Of a stretch of 64,000 nt of DNA, positions 42,804 to 51,063 are shown piece after piece. The translations under genes and the position numbers were made by a program. Every line of letters starts with the position of its first letter. Positions within the stretch are counted from its first letter, which is position 1. Location: positions 1 to 64,000 of the forward strand of contig NZ_JAMBNQ010000013.1 in assembly GCF_023715155.1 (NCBI RefSeq), read 5' to 3'. The DNA comes from Neobacillus mesonae. GTDB taxonomy: Bacteria; Bacillota; Bacilli; Bacillales; Cytobacillaceae. The notes under the pieces were generated by a model. That model saw only the letters and a program-made list of their open reading frames with translations. It searched no databases and had not been told where the DNA came from.

Positions 42804-44060
42804 GTGAATTATATGGAGATACTTAATTGGATTTTAAGTTTAGGTGCCAGCGTCATGCTGCCTATCATCATTTTCTTCTTTGGATTAATTATGGGAGCAG
42901 GTTTATCAAAGTCCTTTCGTTCTGGTATATTAATCGGTGTTGGTTTTACAGGAATTAATCTAGTTATAAATTTATTAACATCAGAACTGGGGCCAACAGC
43001 CCAACAAATGACAAAAAACCTCGGATTAGAATTAAACATTATTGATATTGGCTGGCCGGCCATGTCATCTATCACCTGGGCATGGTCAGCGGCTGGCTTA
43101 TCTATTCCTCTTGTATTAGCTGTTAATGTCCTAATGCTTAGCTTTAAATTAACAAAAACGATGGATGTTGATATATGGAATTATTGGCAATTTGCCTTCG
43201 TAGGAGCTGCAGTTACAGCTTTGACAGATAGTTTAACTCTTGGACTTATAGCAGTTGCGTTGATTGCAGCGGTAGCCTTTGTATTGGCAGACTATACACA
43301 GCCTTTCGTTGAAAAATATTTTAGCCTTCCAGGTATCTCTTTTCCGCATTTAACGGCACTTGGATTTCTACCGATTATTTTGCCTTTAAACTGGTTATTA
43401 GATAAAATCCCTGGCATCAATAAACTGAACGCTAATCCTGAAACAATCCGGAAAAGGTTCGGTATTTTTGGAGAACCTCTCATTATGGGATTAATTATTG
43501 GTTTAGGGTTAGGAGTGTTAGCAGCAATGCCTGTTAACAAAATACTACAAATTGGTGTTGCGATGGCTGCAGTAATGTATTTAATGCCAAAGATGGTTGC
43601 CATTTTGATGGAAGGATTGATTCCTATTTCGGAAGCAGCAAGAGAATTCTTGAACAAGAAATTTGGTGAAAGAAAAATCTTTATTGGATTGGATGCTGCT
43701 ATTTCTTTGGGAGAACCATCTGTTATTGCAGTTGGCTTACTTCTAGTTCCTATTACCATTTTATTAGCTTTTATCCTTCCAGGAAATAATATTTTGCCTT
43801 TCGCGGACCTCGCCGTTATACCTTTTATTGTTTGTTTAATAGTCGCCCTATCAAGAGGAAATATTGTTCGATCTCTGATTATTGGAACCATAGTTATGGC
43901 CCTTGTCCTATTATTTGCTACGAATCTTTCACCTGCCGAAACACAAATGGCTATTAATGCAGGAATTAAAATGCCGGAAGGTGCTGCACAGATTGGAAAC
44001 TTGGATAGAGCAAACTTTATTTCTTGGTTATTTGTAAAGGTATTTTCTTGGTTCAGTTAA
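42804..44060 (+). CDS. PTS galactitol-type EIIC
   Basis: A 418-residue membrane component of the galactitol (GatC) class with about 9-12 hydrophobic segments. It shows LPIIIFFFGLIMGAGLSKSF near the N-terminus and SLGEPSVIAVGLLLVPITI later. The start is uncertain: AAAGGAGA ends four bases before the GTG at 42804 and 13 bases before the ATG at 42813. It transports and positions the sugar for phosphorylation by the EIIB. Confidence 0.9.
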   Translation: MNYMEILNWILSLGASVMLPIIIFFFGLIMGAGLSKSFRSGILIGVGFTGINLVINLLTSELGPTAQQMTKNLGLELNIIDIGWPAMSSITWAWSAAGLSIPLVLAVNVLMLSFKLTKTMDVDIWNYWQFAFVGAAVTALTDSLTLGLIAVALIAAVAFVLADYTQPFVEKYFSLPGISFPHLTALGFLPIILPLNWLLDKIPGINKLNANPETIRKRFGIFGEPLIMGLIIGLGLGVLAAMPVNKILQIGVAMAAVMYLMPKMVAILMEGLIPISEAAREFLNKKFGERKIFIGLDAAISLGEPSVIAVGLLLVPITILLAFILPGNNILPFADLAVIPFIVCLIVALSRGNIVRSLIIGTIVMALVLLFATNLSPAETQMAINAGIKMPEGAAQIGNLDRANFISWLFVKVFSWFS

Positions 44061-44127
44061 TTAATGTGAAAATAGATAAAATCTAGTCACATATAAAATA
44101 ATATAAACATCTAAGGAGTGTAATAAG

Positions 44128-44790
44128 TTGGAAAAAGAGAAATTTTTAAAGCACGTTGATCATTCACTATTAAAACCCAATCTTACCTATGATGAAGTAT
44201 TAAAAGGTTTAGAATTTGCTAGAGAAAATCATTGTGCATCTGTTTGTATTAATCCTTTTAATTTAGATTTAGCACAAAAAGTATTAGAAGGTTCAAATGT
44301 CAAAATTGGTACTGTTATTGGCTTCCCCAATGGTATTTCTACTACTTTAACAAAAGTTATGGAAACAAAAGATGCTTATGCCCGCGGTGCCGTTGAAATG
44401 GATATGGTGATTAATGTCGGCGCACTTCGAAGCGGTGACTATGATCGAGTTAGAAATGATATTAAAGCTATAGTAGATGCTAGTCCAGCCATTGTTAAAG
44501 TCATATTAGAAACAGATTATCTTACAGATGAAGAAATTGTGATTGGATCAAAGTTAGTTGAAGAAGCCGGAGCACATTATGTGAAAACATCAACTGGATT
44601 CACCCCAATAGGAGCAACTGTTAAACATATTAAATTAATGAGAGAAACGGTGTCTGATAAAGTGAAAGTTAAAGCTGCTGGCGGCATAAAAACATTAAGC
44701 GATGCCCTGGCCATGATTGAAGCAGGTGCCGATCGAATTGGAATTAGTAGAACACCAGAAATGCTTAAAGAATTAAATGTTTTAAATTAA
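44128..44790 (+). CDS. deoC: Deoxyribose-phosphate aldolase
   Basis: A 220-residue class I aldolase of full length. The substrate-binding N-terminus is HVDHSLLKPN; the catalytic Asp/Lys set is in EMDMVINVGAL, KTSTGF (Schiff-base Lys) and KVKAAGGIKT. It starts at TTG with AAGGAGTG upstream. It cleaves 2-deoxyribose 5-phosphate to glyceraldehyde 3-phosphate and acetaldehyde. Its place inside a PTS operon, with no nucleoside phosphorylase or deoxyribokinase, suggests that the PTS itself makes the phosphorylated deoxy sugar. Confidence 0.93.
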   Translation: MEKEKFLKHVDHSLLKPNLTYDEVLKGLEFARENHCASVCINPFNLDLAQKVLEGSNVKIGTVIGFPNGISTTLTKVMETKDAYARGAVEMDMVINVGALRSGDYDRVRNDIKAIVDASPAIVKVILETDYLTDEEIVIGSKLVEEAGAHYVKTSTGFTPIGATVKHIKLMRETVSDKVKVKAAGGIKTLSDALAMIEAGADRIGISRTPEMLKELNVLN

Positions 44791-44810
44791 AAGTGAAAAA
44801 TTAGATTAGG

Positions 44811-44843
44811 TTAGTTCCAATGGTAAGAATTCATTGGGACTAA
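44811..44843 (+). other. Intra-operon hairpin between deoC and the EIIB-like gene
   Basis: TTAGTTCCAATG and CATTGGGACTAA form a 12-bp stem (one wobble pair) with a nine-base loop. There is no T-run, so it is more likely an RNA processing or stability element than a terminator. Confidence 0.5.
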
Positions 44844-44875
44844 TCTGTTATCAGCTTAATACTTAGGGGGGAATC

Positions 44876-45163
44876 ATGAATATTATCCTAGCAGGCGGTA
44901 TTAATGAAAGTAAGTATACAAAAATCTCTGAGGATCTAAAATCTGAATTAAAAACAAAGGGAATTACCATTAATACGACATATATAAATACTTATAATGG
45001 AAAAAATTTAAGTAAATTTGAAAAAAATATGGATTTAGTCGTGACTTTAGGAGCCGGCAATCAATTGACAACTTCCCTGCCTGTTATTGATGGTATGGGC
45101 TTACTTTATCCATGGATGGGAAAAGACAAAGTAATAGAGGAAATAGAAAAATTAAATGCTTAA
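44876..45163 (+). CDS. EIIB-like PTS protein without the phospho-Cys
   Basis: A 95-residue protein with the fold pattern of galactitol EIIB (VVTLGAGNQLTTSLPVIDGMGLLYPWMGKDKVIEEIE at the C-terminal half, given here in part). The N-terminus reads IILAGGINESKYTK where the true EIIB has ISCGSGIATST. No Cys exists anywhere in the protein, so it cannot carry phosphate by the usual mechanism. AGGGGGGAA lies before the ATG. It may be a regulatory or structural subunit of the PTS, or a small-molecule-binding partner. The family assignment is by pattern and moderately sure. Confidence 0.6.
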   Translation: MNIILAGGINESKYTKISEDLKSELKTKGITINTTYINTYNGKNLSKFEKNMDLVVTLGAGNQLTTSLPVIDGMGLLYPWMGKDKVIEEIEKLNA

Positions 45164-45195
45164 TTTAATCATATTTTTAAAGGAGGGGTGAATTA

Positions 45196-45681
45196 GTGGA
45201 AAGTTTTGTAGTGTGCGATTCTAATATCTTACTAAATCTAGATGTAAGAACAAAAGATGATCTGTTAGAAATGATGGCAAGAAACTTAATAAAAAACGGG
45301 TATGTGAAGGAAAGTTTTCTAAAAGCCATTATAGCGAGAGAAAAAATATTTCCAACAGGATTGCCTACAGCCGGCGTTCACGTTGCGATTCCACATACAG
45401 ATATTGAGCATGTTCATAAGAAAACAATCAGTGTTGGTGTATTAAAAAAACCTGTAGATTTTTCTATGATGGGTGGAGGTGGGGAAACTGTTCAAGTTAA
45501 GTTAGTATTTATGCTGGCAATGGATGAAGCTCATTCGCAACTTGAATTACTTCAAAAACTGATGGCGATTCTTCAAGATAGGGAACTATTGGAGTTTATT
45601 GTTTCCGAAAAAGATAAAACAAGTATTGCAAATGTATTAAATAAAAAATTGAACCAATTGGATTCTAGTTCCATCTTATAA
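45196..45681 (+). CDS. PTS EIIA (fructose/galactitol type)
   Basis: A 161-residue EIIA of the fructose-mannitol-galactitol class. The phosphorylated His67 is in HVAIPHTDIEHV. GTG start with AGGAGGGG upstream. It takes phosphate from HPr and hands it to Cys10 of the EIIB at 41563. It is the last gene of the PTS/DeoC operon; only repeat-rich DNA follows. Confidence 0.92.
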   Translation: MESFVVCDSNILLNLDVRTKDDLLEMMARNLIKNGYVKESFLKAIIAREKIFPTGLPTAGVHVAIPHTDIEHVHKKTISVGVLKKPVDFSMMGGGGETVQVKLVFMLAMDEAHSQLELLQKLMAILQDRELLEFIVSEKDKTSIANVLNKKLNQLDSSSIL

Positions 45682-45925
45682 AACGATAAGGAGACTGCCT
45701 AATGTTTTAGTGTTTAATCGTGAGAGTTTCTGCCATTGTATATGTGGAGAATGTAAAAGTTGTTAAAAAGGAGAACCTGCTCAATACAATTTATCTACTG
45801 TAACAGGGGGCCCCTAAAATCAATTGTTGGCTGTATTTTAATTTTATGCATCTGCCTTTATCCGACAATTATTTAGTATGAATATATATAAAATCCAATA
45901 CTCCCAAAGGGAAAGAGGATTGTAA

Positions 45926-46048
45926 TTAAACGTTTGTTTGGATGACAAATTTCGATGCTTAAAATAAGGCTTAATCTTTTGAAAACGGGCTTTTTCATTG
46001 CTTTAAATAAACATTTATTTAATTTTATAACGCGGGGTTTTTGTCGAT
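45926..46048 (+). repeat. Composite repeat, unit A
   Basis: TAAACGTTTGTTT (from 45927) followed by GGATGACAAATTTCGA; the second half, TAAACATTTATTT, begins 81 bp later at 46008. The unit ends TTTTTGTCGA. Units B and C at 48309 and 48549 have the same order and the same 81-bp offset. Confidence 0.65.
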
Positions 46049-46110
46049 AATTATAACTTAAATAAAGAGAGTAATTTTCCGAATAGCATGGTATTAATTT
46101 TAGGATAATA

Positions 46111-46149
46111 AGGGATGCACAGCAAAACAGCTGAATGCATCCTTTTTTT
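46111..46149 (+). terminator. Strong terminator hairpin
   Basis: GGATGCA (46113-46119) pairs with TGCATCC (46136-46142) with an inner CAGC/GCTG stem, followed by seven T. It lies about 430 bp after the PTS operon with no gene directly before it. Confidence 0.65.
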
Positions 46150-46275
46150 ATTATAAAAATATCACCAGTATTAACCAAATATGGTTGAGGTTTTTAAAAC
46201 TCCTTTCATAGTTTGTTAATATTTTTATTTTAAAATGATTATTGTATAAGTAAAAACCATAAGGGGGTAAACAGA

Positions 46276-46380
46276 TTGAAAAGATTAAAAGCGTTCATTT
46301 GCTTCCTTCGTAGATATCATAAATTTGATTATTATACCGATAAGTGTGTTACTTGCGGCAAGAAAAGAAGGTCAAAATAA
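46276..46380 (+). CDS. CxxC microprotein 1
   Basis: A 34-residue basic protein starting at TTG with AAGGGGGT seven bases upstream. It contains FLRRYHKFDYYT and CVTCGKKRR, that is, a Cys-x-x-Cys-Gly knuckle after an aromatic stretch. A near-identical paralogue is at 47987. Conservation between the two copies is strong at the protein level, which argues that this is a real gene despite its size. A long hairpin terminator follows 13 bp after the stop. Function unknown; metal binding by one CxxC would need a partner. Confidence 0.65.
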   Translation: MKRLKAFICFLRRYHKFDYYTDKCVTCGKKRRSK

Positions 46381-46392
46381 ATTTAATAGCTA

Positions 46393-46458
46393 GAACATGT
46401 ATGAAGAATTCCCAATATCGTATTGGCCATTCTTGATACATGTTCAGCCTTTTTTCTT
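46393..46458 (+). terminator. Terminator after CxxC microprotein 1
   Basis: GAACATGTAT and ATACATGTTC form the outer stem, with inner GAAT/ATTC and CCAATA/TATTGG pairs, followed by AGCCTTTTTT. Confidence 0.75.
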
Positions 46459-46650
46459 TTTTTCCTCGTAAACGACTCCCTTATTCACAAGATAAGATCT
46501 TCTTACTCTATGATATTGACGAATTTTTCCCGTAATCATGCTTCTTTCATATTTGTCTTAAGCCTTATATTTTTAACAAGATCACATCTTACTTTATAAT
46601 AGTAAAGTTAATAAAACTTCAAAGAAGGCATTTCGGAAAGACAGGAGATA

Positions 46651-47850
46651 ATGTGGAAGATGGATAGTTATCAAGAACTCTATCATGAGGCGCAGTATAA
46701 TCAATTTGAAAAGGAAGATATTGATACATTTGTCGATCTTCAGTTGAAATTATCCCAATTCAGTAAGTACAAGATAGGGGCAGTCATCGTATCATTTGCA
46801 ATTGTTTTCTTTTTTTATAGTTTTTATGATTTTAAATTAGATGCGGTATCTTATCCACCTTATGAACATCCAAAGGAATTTTCATACATATTGTTAAGTT
46901 TTATCATTGCCTATTTTTTTAATCATACATTAGCCTATTTTCTACACTTTTGGATTTATAAAATAGTAGAAGATCGTCCTTATGTCTATCATTATGGAAC
47001 GACAAAACTATCTTCCCAATTGTTCTTTATCTTACTTTCTCCGGATTATTTATATACGTCATGGTTTAAAAATGATATCAAGTATCATCATAAAAATTGT
47101 AAGGACAGAAACTGTGAAAATGATTGTCTGCGGGATAATTATGGAAGGGGTATTTGCTTAAAAGCTTGGGATAGTATTAGGATTCGAACTAAATTTTTTA
47201 TAGAGTTATCGAATTGGGGTAATCTGACAGCTTCCACTTTGCTTGTTTGCATGGCGTTTCTTTTTGCTGGAATAAATCATTGGTCCATCTATATTCTTTA
47301 TTTACTAATCATGATTCGAACCTTATCGCGTGCAATAGAAATACTGTATGCTTTTTACAAGGATATTGTGAGGGTGGATGATAAAGTGTTTTCCTATCAT
47401 TTCAATTCAGATAAAAGCCATACCGTAACCATATATATACATGACTGGAAAAACTCTTTACTGCTAAAATCTTCACGAGTTTCTTTGGCTGTTCATTCAT
47501 TAGCTGAAATGGTCTTACTTTTTTCTTCTATTTACTTTTTTCTTTCAAGTTTTTATGCGGGAAGCAGTATCGATTGCTTTTTAAACGAAAATATCGTGAC
47601 AATCGAACATTTTGGGTTTATCAATTATTTACTCTACAGCTTTAGTGTCTCATTGTTCAACTTTTCGTTTACTAGTTTCCCATCATTTTATTGGATGCTT
47701 GCCCATGTGATACAAATAAGTTTAAGTTTTGTTTTAACTATTATGTCAATTGCAAATTATCTTGGTTTAAACACAAGTATGCTGGATAGGGATAAAAATT
47801 TTTACATAGAAACCATGAGAAGATTACAGAAAAAAGGCAGCAAATCATGA
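46651..47850 (+). CDS. Unknown polytopic membrane protein with Cys cluster
   Basis: A 399-residue membrane protein with about six to seven hydrophobic segments, rich in Phe and Tyr. A soluble loop near residues 145-175 carries His and Cys: HHKNCKDRNCENDC and GRGICLK. The start could be the ATG at 46651 or 46660; AGGAGAT ends just before the first. Two copies of a CxxC microprotein flank the gene, one 270 bp upstream and one 136 bp downstream. I recognise no family. The Cys/His loop suggests metal or redox chemistry, but this is only inference. Confidence 0.65.
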   Translation: MWKMDSYQELYHEAQYNQFEKEDIDTFVDLQLKLSQFSKYKIGAVIVSFAIVFFFYSFYDFKLDAVSYPPYEHPKEFSYILLSFIIAYFFNHTLAYFLHFWIYKIVEDRPYVYHYGTTKLSSQLFFILLSPDYLYTSWFKNDIKYHHKNCKDRNCENDCLRDNYGRGICLKAWDSIRIRTKFFIELSNWGNLTASTLLVCMAFLFAGINHWSIYILYLLIMIRTLSRAIEILYAFYKDIVRVDDKVFSYHFNSDKSHTVTIYIHDWKNSLLLKSSRVSLAVHSLAEMVLLFSSIYFFLSSFYAGSSIDCFLNENIVTIEHFGFINYLLYSFSVSLFNFSFTSFPSFYWMLAHVIQISLSFVLTIMSIANYLGLNTSMLDRDKNFYIETMRRLQKKGSKS

Positions 47851-47986
47851 TTGCTTTTATGCGAATGTTTGTTGTTCATACAAATTTAATCACACTGTCA
47901 TAGTTTTTAAGTTAGCTGTAATAGTCTGTTAAAGTTTATCCTCTATGATTGTAAGGAGTAGTCAAAACAACTAGAGGTGTTCAGCA

Positions 47987-48088
47987 ATGAAAAAGTTAAA
48001 AGCGATCCTTTGTTTTCTTCGCCGATATCATAAATATGATTATTATACACATCAGTGTATTGATTGTGGTAAGAAAAGCGGAATTTAG
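47987..48088 (+). CDS. CxxC microprotein 2
   Basis: A 33-residue paralogue of the protein at 46276: FLRRYHKYDYYTHQ and CIDCGKKSG. It starts at ATG with AGAGGTG upstream. Differences from copy 1 are mostly conservative (K/R, F/Y, I/V), while the CxxCGKK and FLRRYHK parts are unchanged. Function unknown. Confidence 0.65.
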   Translation: MKKLKAILCFLRRYHKYDYYTHQCIDCGKKSGI

Positions 48089-48308
48089 CAACTTCAGATA
48101 AGTCAAAGAAATCTTGTTTAATATGATAAATACCTCAATAGGGGAAACAGGTTTGGGGGGCCGCCTTATGACAGTCCTGGCTATTCCTGACTTTCCTTCT
48201 TCTTCATGAAAAACTTTTCTCAAAAAAATCATCACCCGTCAGTTTCGACAATTATTTTTCCCTGAAGTGATAAAAAAGCTGGAATTGCAGAGGGATAAAG
48301 CATAAGTT

Positions 48309-48441
48309 AACTAAACGTTTGTTTGAGTGACAAATTTCTTGGTTGAAATCTGGTTCAATACCTATAGCAGCGGGATTGACGGTAAATTTAATTAAATGTT
48401 TGTTTAATTTTTTTGCGGGTAATATTGTTGGGAAATGTCGA
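48309..48441 (+). repeat. Composite repeat, unit B
   Basis: TAAACGTTTGTTT at 48312 followed by GAGTGACAAATTT; the second half, TTAAATGTTTGTTT, begins 81 bp later at 48393; it ends AATGTCGA. Confidence 0.65.
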
Positions 48442-48548
48442 TTTTTGATTTTCCGGGAAATAAAGGGACAGGAATTACTTCAATTTTCGCCAATATTCTA
48501 TGCCAAATTGGAGAGGAAACGTTGATATATCACGGTTCAGATGCAAAC

Positions 48549-48676
48549 CAACTAAACGTTTGTATGAATGACAAAATTTGCACATAAAAATGCAGTTTAG
48601 GCCACTGACGGAGGGCTTCATCAAATTTTCAACTAAACGTTTGTTTTAATGTTTGATGTGTGGACTTTGTCGAAAT
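48549..48676 (+). repeat. Composite repeat, unit C
   Basis: TAAACGTTTGTAT at 48553 followed by GAATGACAAA; the second TAAACGTTTGTTT begins 81 bp later at 48634; it ends CTTTGTCGAAAT. Confidence 0.65.
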
Positions 48677-48717
48677 ATTATTTTGTATATACATTGAAGA
48701 GTCTTATGATAAAAGGA

Positions 48718-48750
48718 AAAAGCCCTCATGAAAAAGGGCTTTTTTTTTGC
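48718..48750 (-). terminator. Terminator of the YjcZ-family gene
   Basis: AGCCCT and AGGGCT form the stem; on the minus strand it is followed by TTTTTCC and on the plus strand by nine T, so it may work both ways. Confidence 0.7.
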
Positions 48751-48756
48751 TTCTAA

Positions 48757-48912
48757 TTAATAAAAGCAAGCTGCTCCTACAATGATCAACAGGATGAATA
48801 ATACAACGATTAAGGCAAACCAGTTGCCACCGCCAAAACCGCCGTAACCGTAACCACCACAGCCGCAGCCTCCGAAACCACCGTAACCACCGAAACCACC
48901 ATATCCAAACAT
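48757..48912 (-). CDS. YjcZ-family sporulation protein (Gly/Tyr-rich)
   Basis: A 51-residue protein read on the minus strand: an N-terminal run of GYGG/GFGG repeats with a GCGCGG centre, then a single hydrophobic helix [19 protein letters not shown] and a short CFY end. This is the YjcZ/small Gly-rich sporulation family of Bacillaceae, thought to lie in spore membranes or coat. AAAGGTGG precedes the ATG. The Trp/Arg-rich frame overlapping it is a shadow. Confidence 0.85.
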   Translation of the reverse strand: MFGYGGFGGYGGFGGCGCGGYGYGGFGGGNWFALIVVLFILLIIVGAACFY

Positions 48913-48948
48913 ACATATTCCACCTTTCGTATAATTAAATTTTATTTT

Positions 48949-49050
48949 TTAATAATAACCTCCAACAAAGGCAGCTCCCACAATAATGAGAAGGATAAAC
49001 AAGACAACAATTAAGGCAAAGCCTGCACCTGCTCCAGCAAAGCCATCCAT
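48949..49050 (-). CDS. YjcZ-family sporulation protein (short form)
   Basis: A 33-residue protein: [20 protein letters not shown], then LIIVGAAFVGGYY. The hydrophobic helix is nearly identical to that of the 51-residue relative 36 bp downstream, while the Gly/Tyr-rich N-terminus is shortened. AGGAGG lies eight bases before the ATG at 49050. The pair probably arose by duplication and is expected to be expressed in sporulation. Confidence 0.82.
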   Translation of the reverse strand: MDGFAGAGAGFALIVVLFILLIIVGAAFVGGYY

Positions 49051-49353
49051 GACATATACCTCCTTTTCATCTGAATACTGTATCTTATGTAAAAAGGTTA
49101 AAATTCGAATGGGCTTTTGTTGATGTTTATTTGAGGATAAAATTTACGGCTGCCTTCTTAATTTTGTGGACGAAGGAAAAACCCATGATATTAGTGGATT
49201 TCAGACACTTACAAATAAATGTAAATTTTATGATGAAGCGAAGAGTTAACCATGCAGCATGCTCAGTGAGAATGAATATTTGAAGAAATAAAAAGTAAGA
49301 GGAGATTCCATTCTTTTTACAGAAATAGAAGACTGTAGTATCTGCGCATTGCC
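49051..49353. other. Intergenic stretch, nothing recognised
   Basis: About 300 bp of AT-rich DNA upstream of the YjcZ-type pair, which presumably contains their sporulation promoter. I cannot assign a specific sigma-factor element. Confidence 0.35.
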
Positions 49354-49382
49354 AAAAAAAAAGAACCCGAAATTCGGATTCC
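49354..49382 (-). terminator. Terminator of the gene at 49408-49959
   Basis: On the minus strand GAATCCGAATTTCGGGTTC forms the hairpin, followed by nine T. Confidence 0.75.
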
Positions 49383-49407
49383 TGCCTGTTGATGTGGACA
49401 CAGCAAA

Positions 49408-49959
49408 TTATGAAGCTTTTGCGGAGCTATTTTCTTCTTCTTTGTCCATAAAAGCAGCAACAATAAATGTGATAATTTTCATCACTAAATATGGAATGAT
49501 GGCGGCATAAGCAGCATAAATGAAACCGTACTTGATCCATTCCCATAAGCCTGGTCCTGCATTAAAATATTCAACGTAGTCGGCATCTTCGATTAATTCA
49601 AAAACGAGTGGAAAACATCTAGTAGCCAAAGCCCAACATCCTATCCAGAATAGGATGTTAAAGAATTTTGATGTTCCCTTACCTAAAATCATTAATAAAA
49701 ATGTGATAGGAAACCCTATAAAAACATAAAGTTGGAAATCAATTGAATAAGCAACTAAAAAGTGAGTACCTAACAAAAGAGCAATGACAAGAGCAATTTC
49801 CAATATTATTTTGCCCAATGCGAAACTCATTTCTGTCTCCGTTATCCAGCGCCCGCTATCTTGGGCATATCCTCTTGAATATAATTCCTCCTCAGCTCCG
49901 TAATCGTATTCAGCCATTTCCATCAATTCATCATCAGCATACTTAGAATACTTTCCCAT
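49408..49959 (-). CDS. Hypothetical membrane protein
   Basis: A 183-residue protein. Residues 1-45 are soluble and acidic (YSKYADDELMEMAEYDYGAEEEL), resembling a short helical regulatory segment. Residues about 48-175 hold four hydrophobic segments, and the C-terminus is charged (DKEEENSSA). AAAGGGAATG precedes the ATG. No family recognised. It is monocistronic. Confidence 0.6.
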   Translation of the reverse strand: MGKYSKYADDELMEMAEYDYGAEEELYSRGYAQDSGRWITETEMSFALGKIILEIALVIALLLGTHFLVAYSIDFQLYVFIGFPITFLLMILGKGTSKFFNILFWIGCWALATRCFPLVFELIEDADYVEYFNAGPGLWEWIKYGFIYAAYAAIIPYLVMKIITFIVAAFMDKEEENSSAKAS

Positions 49960-50181
49960 TCCCTTTAATCCCCTAGTACTTTTTAATATTAATATTTTAC
50001 CATATTTTTCATTTTTTTAACTAAACTCTTTATTAATCTATACTCTCCCATGCCCTTATTCAACTCACATTCCTACAATCACCAATCGTAAGGGGGGATT
50101 TTGTCGAAAAGTTCTTGAATTTGTCACAAGGAATTTAAGCTCCTTTTATCTAATTAATAAGGGTGAGATGAGGTGGTCATA

Positions 50182-50430
50182 ATGTATATCGGAGAAAAAA
50201 AGAACTTCATTTATGTTCCTTCAATCGGGTTTATTGAATGTACGGTTAGTGCTGCATGGCAAAAAGAAGATATTCTTACTGTTGATGAACAGGTCGAAAG
50301 GACAATGAACGACCCCGCTATTTTGAAGAAGCTGCAGGAAATGCATCCAGGATGTGAGATCGTTCAGGACGGAAACCGCTGGGATGTGATTCCGAAGAAG
50401 GATCCATATGATGAGGATGGTTTGGATTAG
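50182..50430 (+). CDS. Hypothetical small acidic protein
   Basis: An 82-residue soluble protein from the ATG at 50182, with GAGGTGG six bases upstream that overlaps the in-frame GTG at 50173. It reads MYIGEKKNFIYVPSIGFIE, then a charged helical middle and the end KKDPYDEDGLD. No family is recognised. A clear hairpin terminator follows, so it is expressed alone. Confidence 0.6.
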   Translation: MYIGEKKNFIYVPSIGFIECTVSAAWQKEDILTVDEQVERTMNDPAILKKLQEMHPGCEIVQDGNRWDVIPKKDPYDEDGLD

Positions 50431-50454
50431 AATTTTATAGCTTTATCGATATCA

Positions 50455-50492
50455 ACCAAAATGGAGGATAGCCTTCATTTTGGTTTTTTATT
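50455..50492 (+). terminator. Terminator of the small acidic protein gene
   Basis: ACCAAAATG (50455-50463) pairs with CATTTTGGT (50476-50484), followed by TTTTTTA. Confidence 0.8.
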
Positions 50493-50549
50493 TCTGTTCA
50501 GATTGATTTCTATCTTTTTTACTAGAGAGCAGCCGAGAATAAGTACAGT

Positions 50550-50893
50550 GGTAAAAAGAAGCAGGTTCTTTTTACCGTGTAAGCCATGGGAATCAGCTTG
50601 GCGGTAAATAGTAATGGGTTTTATTTACCGGAAGTCCATGAAAAATAGCTCCTATGAGAAAAAGGAAGGGTTTCTATTTACCAGAAACCCATAATATATG
50701 CCTTAGTGGTAAAAAGAGAAACGTTCTATTGACCCCGGAACTGTTGCATCTACTATAATGGTAAAAAGGAAAGGCCTCTATTGACCACAGACACCGTCAA
50801 GCCCTATCTTATGGTAAAAAGAAATGGTTTCTATTTACCGCGCCCCTGTTTTAAATCACTTATTTCGGTAAAAAGAAGGGCCTTCTTTTTACC
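50550..50893. repeat. Phased palindromic array 2 (GGTAAAAAG/TTTACC units)
   Basis: Seven degenerate palindromes of the form GGTAAAAAGAA...TTCTTTTTACC. Left arms start at 50550, 50603, about 50656 (degenerate), 50708, 50760, 50813 and 50867: a period of 52-54 bp, or five helical turns. The spacers between palindromes are not conserved. The array fills the gap before the zinc-ribbon envelope cluster. Confidence 0.8.
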
Positions 50894-51063
50894 ATCAAGT
50901 CTCCTAAGAACCCCCGTCAGGCAAAAGAGCCCGTCTTTCATGTATAGATAAATCCTACCATTTAGGATCTCATGTGTAGGAAATATAAAAAGTATGTCGA
51001 ATATTAGTATAGTTAGAGAATCTTATATTTAAAAATCATGTTGTAAGGGAGTGTAACCAAGGC

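Noticed and set aside
45700..45770. 18-codon Cys-rich reading frame (CHCICGECKSC)
   Set aside because: It has no ribosome binding site at a usable distance and no second copy, so chance is the simpler explanation.
48704..48916. Trp/Arg-rich 70-residue protein on the minus strand
   Set aside because: It is a wrong-frame reading of the Gly/Tyr-rich YjcZ-family gene, which has the proper ribosome binding site.
50550..50893. CRISPR array
   Set aside because: Repeats are degenerate palindromes, the period is about 52 bp with poorly defined repeat edges, and no cas gene is present.
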